This document shows positions 36,319 through 45,672 of a stretch of DNA of 64,000 nt, piece after piece. A program made the position numbers and the translations under genes. Origin of the DNA: Lachnoclostridium sp. An131 (lineage in GTDB: Bacteria > Bacillota > Clostridia > Lachnospirales > Lachnospiraceae); the NCBI RefSeq assembly GCF_002160825.1, contig NZ_NFLI01000002.1:1-64000 (forward strand), written 5' to 3'. Every line of letters begins with the position of its first letter. Positions within the stretch are counted from its first letter, which is position 1. A model generated the notes under the pieces. It had not been told where the DNA came from. It worked only from the letters and a program-made list of their open reading frames with translations, and made no database searches.

Positions 36319-36720
36319 ATGTGGAAACGCGTATTTTTTATCGGCGCCATCCTGATTTTCCTTTCGGGCTGCAGCGTGCAGACCAATAAGACAGAAAAGC
36401 TTCGGGATCTGGACTATACGATCGTGGAGGAAACAGAGATTCCCGAGGAGCTGAAGGGAATCCTGGAGGAAAAGAAGGCGGAGAGCTTTAAGCTCACCTA
36501 TGAGGCGGAGGACAGCCTCTATCTCTGTATCGGATATGGAGAACAGAGCACAGGCGGCTACAGTATCTCCGTAAACGAGCTGTATCTGTCTGAAAACGCC
36601 GTCTATTTCGATACGAATCTGATCGGCCCGGACGCATCAGAGTCGGTAGCGGAGGCTGTGAGCTATCCGTATCTGGTGGTGAAGACGGAGTATCTGGAGA
36701 AACCAGTAGTATTTCAGTGA
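36319..36720 (+). CDS. PrcB-C-domain lipoprotein
   Basis: A 133-residue predicted lipoprotein (FLSGC, Cys17). Residues about 50-133 resemble the PrcB C-terminal domain: YGEQSTGGYSISVNEL is the conserved GQxxTGGYxI motif, and the chain ends with the usual short beta-strand. In Bacteroidetes and treponemes PrcB partners a protease; in clostridia the domain is common in small exported proteins of unknown role. AAGGAG lies 13 nt upstream, rather far. It is followed by the SPOCS-LysM gene after 46 nt. Confidence 0.75.
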   Translation: MWKRVFFIGAILIFLSGCSVQTNKTEKLRDLDYTIVEETEIPEELKGILEEKKAESFKLTYEAEDSLYLCIGYGEQSTGGYSISVNELYLSENAVYFDTNLIGPDASESVAEAVSYPYLVVKTEYLEKPVVFQ

Positions 36721-36766
36721 AAATGCGCATAGACTGATAGAGAAAAAAGGAAAGCAGGTGTGTGTT

Positions 36767-38335
36767 GTGGAGCTTGTCCGCAGAACCATTCATATGATCC
36801 GGCAGAAGGGAAAAGCCGTCAGCCAGATGACGCTGGATGATGATTACAATATTCCGGAAGCAATGCCGGACGCCGGCATGATTGTTCAGGAAAAAGGAAA
36901 GATAGAGATCGAGGAAGTCAAGGCGGAGAACGGCCGTGTACTGATCCGGGGAGCCCTGCGGTTTTTTATCCTGTATATGGACGACGCAGAGGAAGGCAGC
37001 CTACATAGCGTAAAGGGGCAGATTCCCTTTGAGGAAAACATGAACGTAGAGGCAGCTGACGACGGTGACAGCCTGAAGCTGGACTGGATGCTGGAGGATG
37101 TGTCCGCAGTCTTAATCAACTCACGGAAATTCGGCATCAAGACGGTGGCGACGCTGGAGCTGACCGTGGAAGAGCTGAAAGATGAGGAAGTACCCATAGC
37201 CGTGGAAGGGACGGAAGGAACGCAGGTGAAGACCTGTCCGCTGTCTGCCGCTGCCCTGGCAGTCCGGAAGCGCGACACCAGCCGGATCAAGGACGAGATC
37301 ATTCTTCCGGCCAATAAGCCGAACATCCGGCAGGTGATCTGGCAGGATGTAGCGATGCAGGGAACAGAGCTGCGCCTCGCAGAGGGAGAAGTGGTGATGA
37401 AGGGCGAGCTGGTAGTCTTCCTGCTGTATGAAGGGGAAGAGGGTGCGAAGGCAAGCTGGCTGGAACAGGTGCTTCCGTTCAACAGCCGGGTGGATGTGAG
37501 CGGCTGCCAGGAGGGAATGCTGGGAAGCCTGAAGCTGGAGCTGGCAAATGCGGATCTGGAGATCAAGCCCGACTACGACGGAGAGCTGAGGGTCATAAAT
37601 ATTGATGCGGTTCTGGAGCTGGATATCCGCATCTACCAGGAAGAGAAGCTGGATATGATCTGCGATCTGTATCATCCCGGACTTGAGATTACCCCGGCGG
37701 TGTCTTCTGTGGAGTATGAAAGCCTTCTGGTGAGCAACGCTTCCAAATGCCGTGTGTCGGAACGGCTGAAGACCGGGAGCCAGGAGCCGCCGATTCTCCA
37801 GCTCTGCCATGGCAGCGGGGAGGTTAAGGTAGATGACTGTACAGTCACGGAGGATGGAATCCGGGTGGAAGGGGCTGTGCAGGTCCAGATCCTGTATGTG
37901 ACTGCAGATGACAGCCACCCTATGCTCTGCCTGAAGGGCAGCGTGCCCTTTGAGCATCAGATCGAGGCGCCGGGCGCGGGAAAGGACAGCGTCTATTACC
38001 TCCATGCATCCCTGGAACAGCTTTCTGTGGATATGGTGAGCAGCGGAGAAGTGGAGGTAAAGGCAGTCATTCAGATCAATGCCCTGGTCTTTGCCGGCAA
38101 AGCTCTGAAATGCATCACGGATGTGACAGAGAGCCCTCTTGATCTGGAGGCTTTAAAGGCGCTTCCAGGCTTTCTGCTTTATGTGGCGCAGCCCTCCGAT
38201 ACGCTCTGGGAGGTGGCAAAGGCCTACCGGACTACGACGGAGCGGATCTGTGAGCTGAACGGACTGGCGTCGGAGGAGCTTAAAGCAGGCCAGAAGCTGA
38301 TTCTGGTGAAGGAAATGGGAAAAAGCAGGGAATAG
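36767..38335 (+). CDS. SPOCS-domain (DUF3794) protein with C-terminal LysM, SipL-like
   Basis: A 522-residue spore-envelope-type protein. It carries repeated DUF3794/SPOCS modules, recognisable at residues about 30-140, 165-290 and 330-450. It ends in a LysM domain (VAQPSDTLWEVAKAYRTTTERICELNGL). This is the architecture of SipL, the SpoIVA-interacting spore-coat morphogenetic protein of clostridia. The start is GTG 36767, giving MELVRRTIHM; a GTG three codons upstream is possible. Lack of a signal peptide fits a role in the mother cell. Confidence 0.85.
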   Translation: MELVRRTIHMIRQKGKAVSQMTLDDDYNIPEAMPDAGMIVQEKGKIEIEEVKAENGRVLIRGALRFFILYMDDAEEGSLHSVKGQIPFEENMNVEAADDGDSLKLDWMLEDVSAVLINSRKFGIKTVATLELTVEELKDEEVPIAVEGTEGTQVKTCPLSAAALAVRKRDTSRIKDEIILPANKPNIRQVIWQDVAMQGTELRLAEGEVVMKGELVVFLLYEGEEGAKASWLEQVLPFNSRVDVSGCQEGMLGSLKLELANADLEIKPDYDGELRVINIDAVLELDIRIYQEEKLDMICDLYHPGLEITPAVSSVEYESLLVSNASKCRVSERLKTGSQEPPILQLCHGSGEVKVDDCTVTEDGIRVEGAVQVQILYVTADDSHPMLCLKGSVPFEHQIEAPGAGKDSVYYLHASLEQLSVDMVSSGEVEVKAVIQINALVFAGKALKCITDVTESPLDLEALKALPGFLLYVAQPSDTLWEVAKAYRTTTERICELNGLASEELKAGQKLILVKEMGKSRE

Positions 38336-38441
38336 CAGGCACAGGAGGGATGCGGGAAACCGCTCGGAAGAGGAGACTGTCCAGGAGCTGTGAAAGCCAG
38401 GATTTCATGGGGAAGGACGGCCTCCTTTTTTGCGGCCTCTG

Positions 38442-38470
38442 TTGCATTTTTCTTATGTCTCTGCTATACT
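38442..38470 (+). promoter_or_regulatory. ispE promoter
   Basis: TTGCAT (38442-38447), 17 bp, TATACT (38465-38470). It lies inside the open frame upstream of ispE and so supports the start at 38512. Confidence 0.75.
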
Positions 38471-38511
38471 TCTCTATATATGTATACAAAAAACACAGGA
38501 AGTACAATACT

Positions 38512-39405
38512 ATGGATAAGATGCAGTTAAAGGCGCTGGCAAAAATCAATCTGGGACTGGACGTCCTTAAGAAACGGGAAGACGGGTACCATGAGGTACG
38601 GATGATCATGCAGACAGTGCGCATTTTTGACAGAATCCAGCTGATGCGGCAGGAGCGGGGAGGGATCCGGGTACGGACGAATCTATACTATCTGCCGGCG
38701 AATGAAAACAATCTGGTATATAAGGCGGCAAAGCTTCTGTTTGATGAGTTTGACCTGGAAGGCGGCCTTTTCATCGATTTGAAGAAATACATTCCGGTAG
38801 CAGCGGGAATGGCAGGAGGGAGCTCTGACGCCGCAGCGGTGCTGTACGGCATGAACCGCATGTACGGACTGGGGCTGTCCCAGGAGGAGCTGATGAAGCG
38901 GGGAGTAAAAATCGGCGCTGATGTGCCTTACTGCCTGATGCGCGGGACGGCGCTGGCGGAGGGAATCGGCGAGATCTTAAGCCCGCTGCCGCCGATGCCG
39001 CCCTGCAATATTCTGGTGGCAAAGCCGGGGATCAGTGTGTCTACAAAATTTGTGTACGAGAATCTACATGCAAACGAGCTGCGGGAGGATCAGCACCCGG
39101 ATATCGACGGGATCCTGGAGGCGCTCGGCCGGCAGGATCTGAAGGGAATGGCAGAGCGCATGAAAGACGGGAATGTGCTGGAGACCGTGACCATCCCGGC
39201 GCACCCGGTGATTCAGAAGATTAAGGACGTCATGGAGGAGCAGGGAGCTCTTGCGGCGCTGATGAGCGGAAGCGGCCCGACAGTGTTTGGCATTTTTGAG
39301 GACAGGGACAAGGCGCGGCGCGCGATGGCGGTCCTGCGCAGAAACCGTCTTGCGAAGCAGCTGTTCCTGACGACGCCGTATAACAACAGGAGGGGAAAGC
39401 CATGA
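38512..39405 (+). CDS. ispE: 4-diphosphocytidyl-2-C-methyl-D-erythritol kinase
   Basis: IspE phosphorylates CDP-methylerythritol in the MEP pathway for isoprenoids. The 297-residue GHMP kinase has KINLGLDVLKKREDGYHEV near the N-terminus, the ATP loop PVAAGMAGGSSDAAAVL, and MSGSGPTVFGIF near the C-terminus. ATG 38512 gives the family N-terminus; the frame is open further upstream but contains the promoter. The stop overlaps the start of the GntR gene (ATGA). Confidence 0.95.
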   Translation: MDKMQLKALAKINLGLDVLKKREDGYHEVRMIMQTVRIFDRIQLMRQERGGIRVRTNLYYLPANENNLVYKAAKLLFDEFDLEGGLFIDLKKYIPVAAGMAGGSSDAAAVLYGMNRMYGLGLSQEELMKRGVKIGADVPYCLMRGTALAEGIGEILSPLPPMPPCNILVAKPGISVSTKFVYENLHANELREDQHPDIDGILEALGRQDLKGMAERMKDGNVLETVTIPAHPVIQKIKDVMEEQGALAALMSGSGPTVFGIFEDRDKARRAMAVLRRNRLAKQLFLTTPYNNRRGKP

Positions 39406-40082
39406 GTCAGGATATCAACGCAATTATGAATGAATACCTTCCCCTGCGGGATGTGGTTTTTCAGACGCTCAGGCAGGCAATCCTGCGCGGTGAGCTGGAG
39501 CCGGGCGAGCGCCTGATGGAGATTCATCTGGCGAACCGGCTGGGCGTGAGCCGCACGCCGATCCGTGAGGCGATCCGGAAGCTGGAGCTGGAGGGGCTTG
39601 TAGTCATGATCCCCCGCCGGGGAGCCATAGTGGCCAGCATCACGGAAAAGGATTTGAAGGATGTGCTGGAGGTGCGGCGGACGCTGGAAATCATGGCAGG
39701 CGAGATGGCCTGCGATCGGATCACGCCGGAGCTTCTGGAGCAGCTGAAGGGTGCGGGAGAGGAATTCCGGAGGCTGAAGGATACGAATGATTTCACAAGC
39801 CTGGCGGAGGTGGACGTAAAATTTCACGATATTATCTATGCCGCCACGGACAACCAGCGCCTGATTACGATTCTGAATAATCTGCGGGAGCAGATGTACC
39901 GCTACCGCCTGGAATATTTGAAGGATACAGGCAGTCATGAGCGCCTGAATTCGGAACACCGCGAGATTTATGAGGGCATTAAAAAAGGCGATAAGGAAGC
40001 TGTGAGCGCAGCCATCGGCACGCATATCGACAATCAGCGGGATGCGATCCTTGCCGCCATTCGGGATCATAGAAAGGAATAG
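39402..40082 (+). CDS. GntR-family regulator (FadR subfamily)
   Basis: A 226-residue regulator. Residues about 12-78 are the winged helix (RLMEIHLANRLGVSRTPIREAIRKLELEGLV), and residues about 90-220 the all-helical FCD ligand-binding domain, with the metal-binding His/Asp set partly visible (EVDVKFHDIIY). It is coupled to ispE by a 4-nt overlap, an odd partner. FadR-type regulators usually sense small carboxylates; the effector here is unknown. Confidence 0.9.
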   Translation: MSQDINAIMNEYLPLRDVVFQTLRQAILRGELEPGERLMEIHLANRLGVSRTPIREAIRKLELEGLVVMIPRRGAIVASITEKDLKDVLEVRRTLEIMAGEMACDRITPELLEQLKGAGEEFRRLKDTNDFTSLAEVDVKFHDIIYAATDNQRLITILNNLREQMYRYRLEYLKDTGSHERLNSEHREIYEGIKKGDKEAVSAAIGTHIDNQRDAILAAIRDHRKE

Positions 40083-40169
40083 AAACGGAAAAAAACGGCA
40101 ATCCTTTAGAAGGGACGCCTTCCGGACAGAATATTTTGGAGGGAACCGGAAGGGAGAAGGAGGATTGCC

Positions 40170-40496
40170 ATGAAATGGATGAGACGTTCGGAGCTTGCAG
40201 TGCTGATTTTGTCGCTGGCGTTTGGATTTGCGGGAACCTGCCTTTATGCAGAGTATGCAGGGCTTCCGGATCCGGTCCGCACGGAGCAGGCGGCCTGGTG
40301 GGGCGGCCTGTACCCGGAGTACTGCCTGCCGGAAGCCATGGAGGCAGAGGCTGCGCCGAAAAATCCGGAAGCGGCAGAGACGGGCGCGGAGGATGCAGGG
40401 AAAGCGCTGGAGGCTTTTGGGGAAGAGCGCGGGGAAGCTGCGCCTGTGAGGATCCGTTTTAAATATCTGACATTTTTTAATGAAGCTTTTGAATAA
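40170..40496 (+). CDS. Small exported or membrane protein, unknown
   Basis: A 108-residue protein with an N-terminal hydrophobic segment (LAVLILSLAFGFAGTCLYA) that acts as signal or anchor. An Ala/Glu/Pro-rich acidic region of about 55 residues and a short basic end follow. GAAGGAGG lies 8 nt before ATG 40170, supporting a real gene. It sits between the GntR regulator and murI and may be co-transcribed with murI. No family is recognised. Confidence 0.6.
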   Translation: MKWMRRSELAVLILSLAFGFAGTCLYAEYAGLPDPVRTEQAAWWGGLYPEYCLPEAMEAEAAPKNPEAAETGAEDAGKALEAFGEERGEAAPVRIRFKYLTFFNEAFE

Positions 40497-40518
40497 AGCA
40501 ATGAACTGGGAGGAATCG

Positions 40519-41343
40519 ATGAGTATGTTAAGAGAGGCCCCGATCGGGGTATTTGATTCCGGAATCGGCGGCCTGACTGTGGCGCGGGAGATCATGCGCC
40601 AGATTCCGCAGGAGAGGATCGTGTATTTCGGAGATACGGCCCGTCTGCCCTACGGCAGCAAAAGCCGCAACACGATTATCCGGTATTCCCGCCAGATCGT
40701 CCGTTTTCTGCGCACCCGGCAGGTCAAGGCTATCGTCGTGGCCTGCAATACGGCCAGCGCTTATGCGCTGGATACCCTGCAGCAGGAATCGGACATCCCG
40801 ATCATCGGCGTCGTGAAGCCGGGGGCCAGGATGGCGGCGGAGGAGAGTCCGGGAGGGAATATCGGCGTCATAGGGACTGCGGGAACAGTAGGAAGCCATA
40901 TTTACCGGGATTACATATGCAGCCTGCGGCCGGACGCCCAGGTCTTTGAGAAGGCCTGTCCGCTGTTTGTTCCGCTGGTGGAGGAGGGCTGGAGGAAGGA
41001 TCCGGTTACGGAGACCGTAGCGCGGCGCTACCTGGAAGAGATGATAGAGCGGAAGGTGGATACCCTGATTCTGGGCTGCACCCATTATCCGCTGCTTCGC
41101 TCCACAGTCCGCGGAATCATGGGTGAGAAGGTGATTCTGGTGAATCCGGCCTACGAGACGGCCATCGAGCTTAAGGAGCTTCTGAAGCGGGAGAATATCG
41201 AGAACCAGGGACACAACAAGACAGACGAGAATCCCTATGAATTTTTTGTGAGCGACGAGGCGGAGAGATTCCGGGCTTTTGCAGATTCCATTCTGCCGGT
41301 GGATATCACCGCCGCGCGCCAGATTCAGATAGAGGAGTATTGA
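40519..41343 (+). CDS. murI: Glutamate racemase
   Basis: MurI makes D-glutamate for peptidoglycan. The 274-residue protein has GVFDSGIGGLTVARE, the first catalytic Cys in VACNTASAYAL and the second in LGCTHYPLL, with the usual spacing. ATG 40519 is preferred since GGGAGG lies 7 nt upstream; an ATG at 40480 would overlap the previous gene. The DUF1934 gene follows at once, probably in the same transcript. Confidence 0.95.
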   Translation: MSMLREAPIGVFDSGIGGLTVAREIMRQIPQERIVYFGDTARLPYGSKSRNTIIRYSRQIVRFLRTRQVKAIVVACNTASAYALDTLQQESDIPIIGVVKPGARMAAEESPGGNIGVIGTAGTVGSHIYRDYICSLRPDAQVFEKACPLFVPLVEEGWRKDPVTETVARRYLEEMIERKVDTLILGCTHYPLLRSTVRGIMGEKVILVNPAYETAIELKELLKRENIENQGHNKTDENPYEFFVSDEAERFRAFADSILPVDITAARQIQIEEY

Positions 41344-41348
41344 TACGC

Positions 41349-41795
41349 ATGACAAAAGAAATTCTGCTCAGCATCGCGGGCCTTCACCTGGCGGATGGAG
41401 AGGATGGAAATATCGAGGTAGTGACTGCGGGCGATTATTACAACCGTGGCGGGAAGCATTATATTCTGTACGACGAGGTGACGGAGGGTATGGACGGGCA
41501 TACCAGCAATGTCATAAAGATCGGTGAAAATTCCCTGGAAATCACCAAAAAGGGACTGATGAACACCCGCCTGGTGGTGGAGAAGGGAAAAAGCCACCGG
41601 ACGGTGTACCAGACGCCCTTTGGAGATATCGAGCTCAGCCTGACCGGGCAGGAGCTGACGGTCACCGAGACAGAGGAAAGGATTGACATCCGTGCAGAAT
41701 ATGTTCTGGCGGTCAATGAAGAGAATCTGTCGGAATGTACAATTGAGATGAATATCAGGCCCCGGGAGGCCGGAAACCTGAATCTGCAGGGATAG
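41349..41795 (+). CDS. DUF1934 domain protein
   Basis: A 148-residue protein matching the DUF1934 family: a calycin-like beta-barrel, with YYNRGGKHYILYDEVTEG near the N-terminus and the GLMNTRLVVEKGKSH strand region. ATG 41349 is preferred; a TTG at 41340 overlapping the murI stop is possible. The family is commonly linked with murI or arginyl-tRNA synthetase genes in Firmicutes. Its activity is not established. Confidence 0.85.
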   Translation: MTKEILLSIAGLHLADGEDGNIEVVTAGDYYNRGGKHYILYDEVTEGMDGHTSNVIKIGENSLEITKKGLMNTRLVVEKGKSHRTVYQTPFGDIELSLTGQELTVTETEERIDIRAEYVLAVNEENLSECTIEMNIRPREAGNLNLQG

Positions 41796-41812
41796 CGCAG
41801 CAGTGGGGATCA

Positions 41813-41846
41813 AAAAGGAGAACAGCCGGACAGCTGTTCTCCTTTT
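41813..41846. terminator. Bidirectional terminator between convergent genes
   Basis: Perfect 14-bp arms AAAAGGAGAACAGC (41813-41826) / GCTGTTCTCCTTTT (41833-41846), 6-nt loop. Confidence 0.92.
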
Positions 41847-41855
41847 AAAAATAGC

Positions 41856-42305
41856 TTATTTATCCTTCTTTCCGAAAATCCTTTTGAAGAAGCCCTTCTT
41901 TTTCACCGGGACCTCAAGTCCGCCTCTCGCGCTCTTGATCTCTGTGATATAAAGTCCGCTGACTACGACCTTGACCTCCTTCTTTACAGGCAGAACCTCA
42001 AATACATTTGCGTCGCAGGCAAGGGTCATGATCTTCGGTCCGATCTTGGCCTTGACGATGGGAAGCTTATTCCAGCGGAGCCACTTCGGAGTTTGGGCGA
42101 TGACCTGAGCGGGCAGGCCCGACTGGGAAATCTTCAGCTTCTTTTTATCGATGACCAGCATGCTGACTGTCTGAGCGATGGCTGCCATCTGTTCCTGCTG
42201 TGCGACCTGGCGCCGCTGAGCCTTCTTCCCGAAGAAATAAAGGGCGACCAGTGCCGCGATCAATATGACAATAATAACAATAAATACAATAGTTGATGTA
42301 GACAT
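41856..42305 (-). CDS. Membrane-anchored hypothetical protein
   Basis: A 149-residue protein with one N-terminal membrane helix (IVFIVIIVILIAALVALYFF, residues 6-25). A basic/Gln-rich stretch follows, then a domain of about 95 residues predicted to be beta-rich and cytoplasmic, and it ends in a Lys/Phe-rich tail (KKKGFFKRIFGKKDK). GAGGAGG precedes the start. It is monocistronic and faces the cls gene divergently. No family is recognised with confidence. Confidence 0.75.
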   Translation of the reverse strand: MSTSTIVFIVIIVILIAALVALYFFGKKAQRRQVAQQEQMAAIAQTVSMLVIDKKKLKISQSGLPAQVIAQTPKWLRWNKLPIVKAKIGPKIMTLACDANVFEVLPVKKEVKVVVSGLYITEIKSARGGLEVPVKKKGFFKRIFGKKDK

Positions 42306-42409
42306 ACTATTATGATTCCTCCTCGGTATTTCACGTAAGTCACATTATAGCAGTTTTTATGGTAAAGCGCAAGGGAAAATGGTATACTTCAGGTAAGGAG
42401 GAGCAGGTG

Positions 42410-43891
42410 ATGGAGATACTGACAGCCGTATGGAACGTGATAGCGGAAGCGGCAGGCTTCTGGATGGATCATCTGATTTTCATTAATATTCTTCTGTCTG
42501 TTGTGATAGTCTTTTTCGAGCGCCGGGATCCGAAGACAGTCTGGACCTGGCTGCTGGTGCTGTATTTTATTCCGATTCTCGGAATCTTTCTGTATTTCAT
42601 GATCGGGCATGATTTCCACAAGCAGCATATGTTCCGGACGAAGGAGATCGAGGACGCCATGTATTCTGCGGTCAGCCGCCAGGCGGAGACGATCATCCGG
42701 GATGAATTTGCGCCTTCGGATCCGAGGCTCCGGAAGTTTGCCGATCTGGTGCTGCTGAATCTTGAGGCCGCCGACGCCGTGTATACGGCCGACAATGAGG
42801 TAGAGATTTACACGGACGGCAAAAAGAAATTTGAGGCCCTGTATGAGGAGATCAGGAAAGCAAAGAAATTTATCCATATTCAATATTATATCATCCGCAA
42901 TGACGAGCTCTGGCAGCCTATAGAGAGGCTGCTGGTGGAAAAGGTAAAGGAAGGCGTGGAGGTGCGCCTGCTTTACGACAGCATGGGCTGCCGCAAGATG
43001 AAAAGAAAGGACTGGCAGCGAATCCGCGGGGAAGGGATCCAGGTAGGGGAATTCTTTCCGGCACTTCTGGGGCGGCTGCAGCTGCGCATGAACTACCGGA
43101 ACCACAGAAAGATTGCGGTGATAGACGGAGAGACTGCCTTCGTGGGAGGCTTTAATATCGGCAGGGAATATCTTGGACTTGATCCGAAGTTTGGATACTG
43201 GAGGGATACGCACCTGCGTCTCCGCGGATCGGCGGTGCTCTCGCTGAATATCCGGTTTATTCTGGACTGGAATTATGCCACAAAGCAGAACCTTTTCATG
43301 TCGGACAGGTATTTTCCGCAGTCTGGCGAAAGGAGAGCCGGGGATGAGGCCGTACAGATTATCTCCAGCGGGCCTGATTCCAAATGGCAGAATATCCGGA
43401 ATGTCTATCTGAAGATGATCAGCAAGGCGAGAAAAAGCATCTATATTCAGACTCCGTATTTTATTCCGGACGAATCGGTGCTGGACGCCATCAGCATCGC
43501 GGCGATGTCAGGCGTGGATGTGCGTGTCATGATTCCCTGCAAGCCGGATCACCCCTTTGTCTACTGGGCGACCTATTCCTACATCGGGGATCTACTGGAA
43601 GCAGGCGCCAAATGCTATACCTACGACAATGGGTTTCTGCACGCGAAGGGCATGGTGGTGGACGGGCTGGTGAGCTGCTATGGGACTGCGAACATGGATA
43701 TCCGGAGCTTTAAGCTGAATTTTGAGGTCAACGCGGTCATTTACAGCTCGCGTGTGGCAAAGCGCTTGGAAAGTATCTTTATGGAGGATTTGAAGCATTG
43801 TACCAGGGTGACGCGCTATCTCTATGGGCGGAGATCCTTTTTGATACGCATCAAGGAGCAGTTTTCACGGCTGCTGTCGCCGCTGCTGTAG
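42410..43891 (+). CDS. cls: Cardiolipin synthase
   Basis: A 493-residue phospholipase-D-family enzyme that makes cardiolipin from phosphatidylglycerol. Two N-terminal membrane helices are followed by two HKD motifs: NHRKIAVIDGETAFVGGFN (first) and HAKGMVVDGLVSCYGTANMD (second), as in bacterial Cls. ATG 42410 is chosen because AGGAGGAG lies 8 nt before it; the upstream in-frame ATG at 42359 lacks a site. The gene appears monocistronic. Confidence 0.93.
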   Translation: MEILTAVWNVIAEAAGFWMDHLIFINILLSVVIVFFERRDPKTVWTWLLVLYFIPILGIFLYFMIGHDFHKQHMFRTKEIEDAMYSAVSRQAETIIRDEFAPSDPRLRKFADLVLLNLEAADAVYTADNEVEIYTDGKKKFEALYEEIRKAKKFIHIQYYIIRNDELWQPIERLLVEKVKEGVEVRLLYDSMGCRKMKRKDWQRIRGEGIQVGEFFPALLGRLQLRMNYRNHRKIAVIDGETAFVGGFNIGREYLGLDPKFGYWRDTHLRLRGSAVLSLNIRFILDWNYATKQNLFMSDRYFPQSGERRAGDEAVQIISSGPDSKWQNIRNVYLKMISKARKSIYIQTPYFIPDESVLDAISIAAMSGVDVRVMIPCKPDHPFVYWATYSYIGDLLEAGAKCYTYDNGFLHAKGMVVDGLVSCYGTANMDIRSFKLNFEVNAVIYSSRVAKRLESIFMEDLKHCTRVTRYLYGRRSFLIRIKEQFSRLLSPLL

Positions 43892-43919
43892 GCATGGCAG
43901 CGGGCCTGTGCCGTATGGC

Positions 43920-43948
43920 TTGCCCTGGAGCGGGAAATGTGGTATGGT
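43920..43948 (+). promoter_or_regulatory. Promoter of the foldase lipoprotein gene
   Basis: TTGCCC (43920-43925), 17 bp, TATGGT (43943-43948). Confidence 0.55.
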
Positions 43949-44041
43949 GTCTTTGACAGTCAAAAAGAAAAAGCGCCGGAGCAGGGGAGCAGCTTCCCCG
44001 GGCGGAGGTGTGAGAAAGCTTTTTAAGAGGAGAATTGGATT

Positions 44042-45142
44042 ATGAAAAAAAGAAGGATTGCAGTGCTGGCTTTAAGCGGCATGCTGGCTCTGGCGGCCTG
44101 CGGAAACAGTGAGGACGCTGCGGAGCAGGACAATACAGCTCAGGAAAGCGCCGGAGAGGGGATTGCGGCCGAGTATCCGGACAGCAGGCTGGTACGGCTT
44201 GGAAAGTACGACGGCGTAGAGGTTCCTTCGATCAGTACGGAGGTGACGGACGAGGAGATTCAGGCTCAGATTGACAATCTGCTGGCGTCTTATCCGGAGT
44301 CTGTGCCGATCGAGGACAAGACGGTGGTAGAGGACGGCGATATCGTAAACATTGATTTCACAGGAAAGCTGGACGGCGAGGCCTTTGAAGGAGGGAGCTC
44401 CAACGGCGAGGGCTTTGACCTGGAGATTGGCTCCGGCTCCTTTATCGACGGCTTTGAGGAAGGGCTGATTGGAAAGGAAGTAGGCACGAGCTTTGAGCTG
44501 CCTCTGACCTTCCCGGATCCCTATACGCCGAATCCGGATCTGGCAGGCCGGGACGTGGTTTTTGAGGTGACGGTAAATGCCATTGTTGAGCATGTAACGC
44601 CGGAATGGAATGATGAGTTCGCGAAGGAGTATACCGGCTTCGACACAGCGGCGGCCTATGAGGAGGACCTGAGGAGCTCTCTGCAGCAGCAGAAGGAGAC
44701 GGATGCTGCCGCCCAGAGGGAGTATGAGGCCATGCAGGCAGTGATTGCGGATTCTGAGTTTGAGTGCTCTGAGGAAGAGCTGCAGAGCCTGCGCGACAGC
44801 CGTACCCAGGAGTATGAGACCTACGCCTCCTACTATGGCCTTGGCCTGGATGATTTTCTGGTTCAGGCCATGCAGATGACGCGGGAGGATTTTGACAGCG
44901 AGGTAGAACAGTGGGCAGACTTCCAGCTGAAATGTACGCTTGCTGTAGACGCAATTGCGAAGGCAGAGAATATTACCGTGTCCGAGGACGAATACCAGAC
45001 AGGCCTTCAGACGCTGGCTGACGAGTACGGCGCGGAGTCTGCGGAAGCCTTTGAGGAGCAGTATGGGCGCAGCACAGTGGAGAACAGCCTGATTTACGAC
45101 AAGGTCGTTGATTTTGTGACGGAGCAGGCAGTGGAGATTTAA
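44042..45142 (+). CDS. Trigger-factor-like FKBP-type peptidyl-prolyl isomerase lipoprotein
   Basis: A 366-residue lipoprotein (ALAACG, Cys20) acting outside the membrane. Residues about 95-180 are an FKBP domain (VEDGDIVNIDFTGKLDGEAFEGG ... GSFIDGFEEGLIGKEVG). Residues about 185-360 resemble the trigger factor C-terminal chaperone arms (EWNDEFAKEYTGFDTAAAYEEDLR). It lacks the N-terminal ribosome-binding domain, consistent with an exported foldase. GAGGAGAA precedes ATG 44042. A GNAT gene follows after 4 nt. Confidence 0.88.
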   Translation: MKKRRIAVLALSGMLALAACGNSEDAAEQDNTAQESAGEGIAAEYPDSRLVRLGKYDGVEVPSISTEVTDEEIQAQIDNLLASYPESVPIEDKTVVEDGDIVNIDFTGKLDGEAFEGGSSNGEGFDLEIGSGSFIDGFEEGLIGKEVGTSFELPLTFPDPYTPNPDLAGRDVVFEVTVNAIVEHVTPEWNDEFAKEYTGFDTAAAYEEDLRSSLQQQKETDAAAQREYEAMQAVIADSEFECSEEELQSLRDSRTQEYETYASYYGLGLDDFLVQAMQMTREDFDSEVEQWADFQLKCTLAVDAIAKAENITVSEDEYQTGLQTLADEYGAESAEAFEEQYGRSTVENSLIYDKVVDFVTEQAVEI

Positions 45143-45146
45143 AGAT

Positions 45147-45656
45147 ATGCTGAGACTTAAGCCCTATGCCAGGCAGGATGCGCAGGCAGTCTGCAGCTGG
45201 TTTACGGATGAAAGGGCCTTTCACCTCTGGAGCGCCGGGAAGCTGGAGCGGTTTCCGATGCGTCCGGAAGACCTGAACAGATATTACGACGAAAACGAAG
45301 GCAGCAGCCTGTGGGCCATGACAGCCTTTGATGAGGAAGGGATCGCGGGCCATGTAATGATGCGGTTCCTGGATGAAAAGCGGACAGAGCTCCGGCTGGG
45401 GCTGATCGTTGTGGACGGCAGCCGCCGGGGGCGGGGCTATGGACGGGAAATGGTATCTATGGCGGCCCGTTATGCCTTTGATTATGCCGGGGCGAAACGC
45501 GTTACGATCCTGGTTTTCCTGGAAAATCCGGCAGCCATCCGCTGCTACGAGGCCTGCGGCTTCCGTATGACTGCCGGCAGATCGCCTGAAAAATTCCCCT
45601 GCATGGGAGAAGAATGGCGTCTGGCAGAGATGGAACTCGTGAAGACAGACGTGTAA
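45147..45656 (+). CDS. GNAT-family N-acetyltransferase
   Basis: A 169-residue acetyltransferase. The acetyl-CoA loop is visible as GSRRGRGYGREMVSMAARYAF, and the C-terminal AIRCYEACGFR is motif B. The N-terminus (LRLKPYARQDAQAVCSWF) is typical of RimJ/RimL-like GNATs. The substrate (protein N-terminus or small amine) is not known. It starts 4 nt after the foldase gene, and a HAD gene follows 16 nt after its stop. Confidence 0.88.
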   Translation: MLRLKPYARQDAQAVCSWFTDERAFHLWSAGKLERFPMRPEDLNRYYDENEGSSLWAMTAFDEEGIAGHVMMRFLDEKRTELRLGLIVVDGSRRGRGYGREMVSMAARYAFDYAGAKRVTILVFLENPAAIRCYEACGFRMTAGRSPEKFPCMGEEWRLAEMELVKTDV

Positions 45657-45672
45657 GAGACGAAGGACAGCT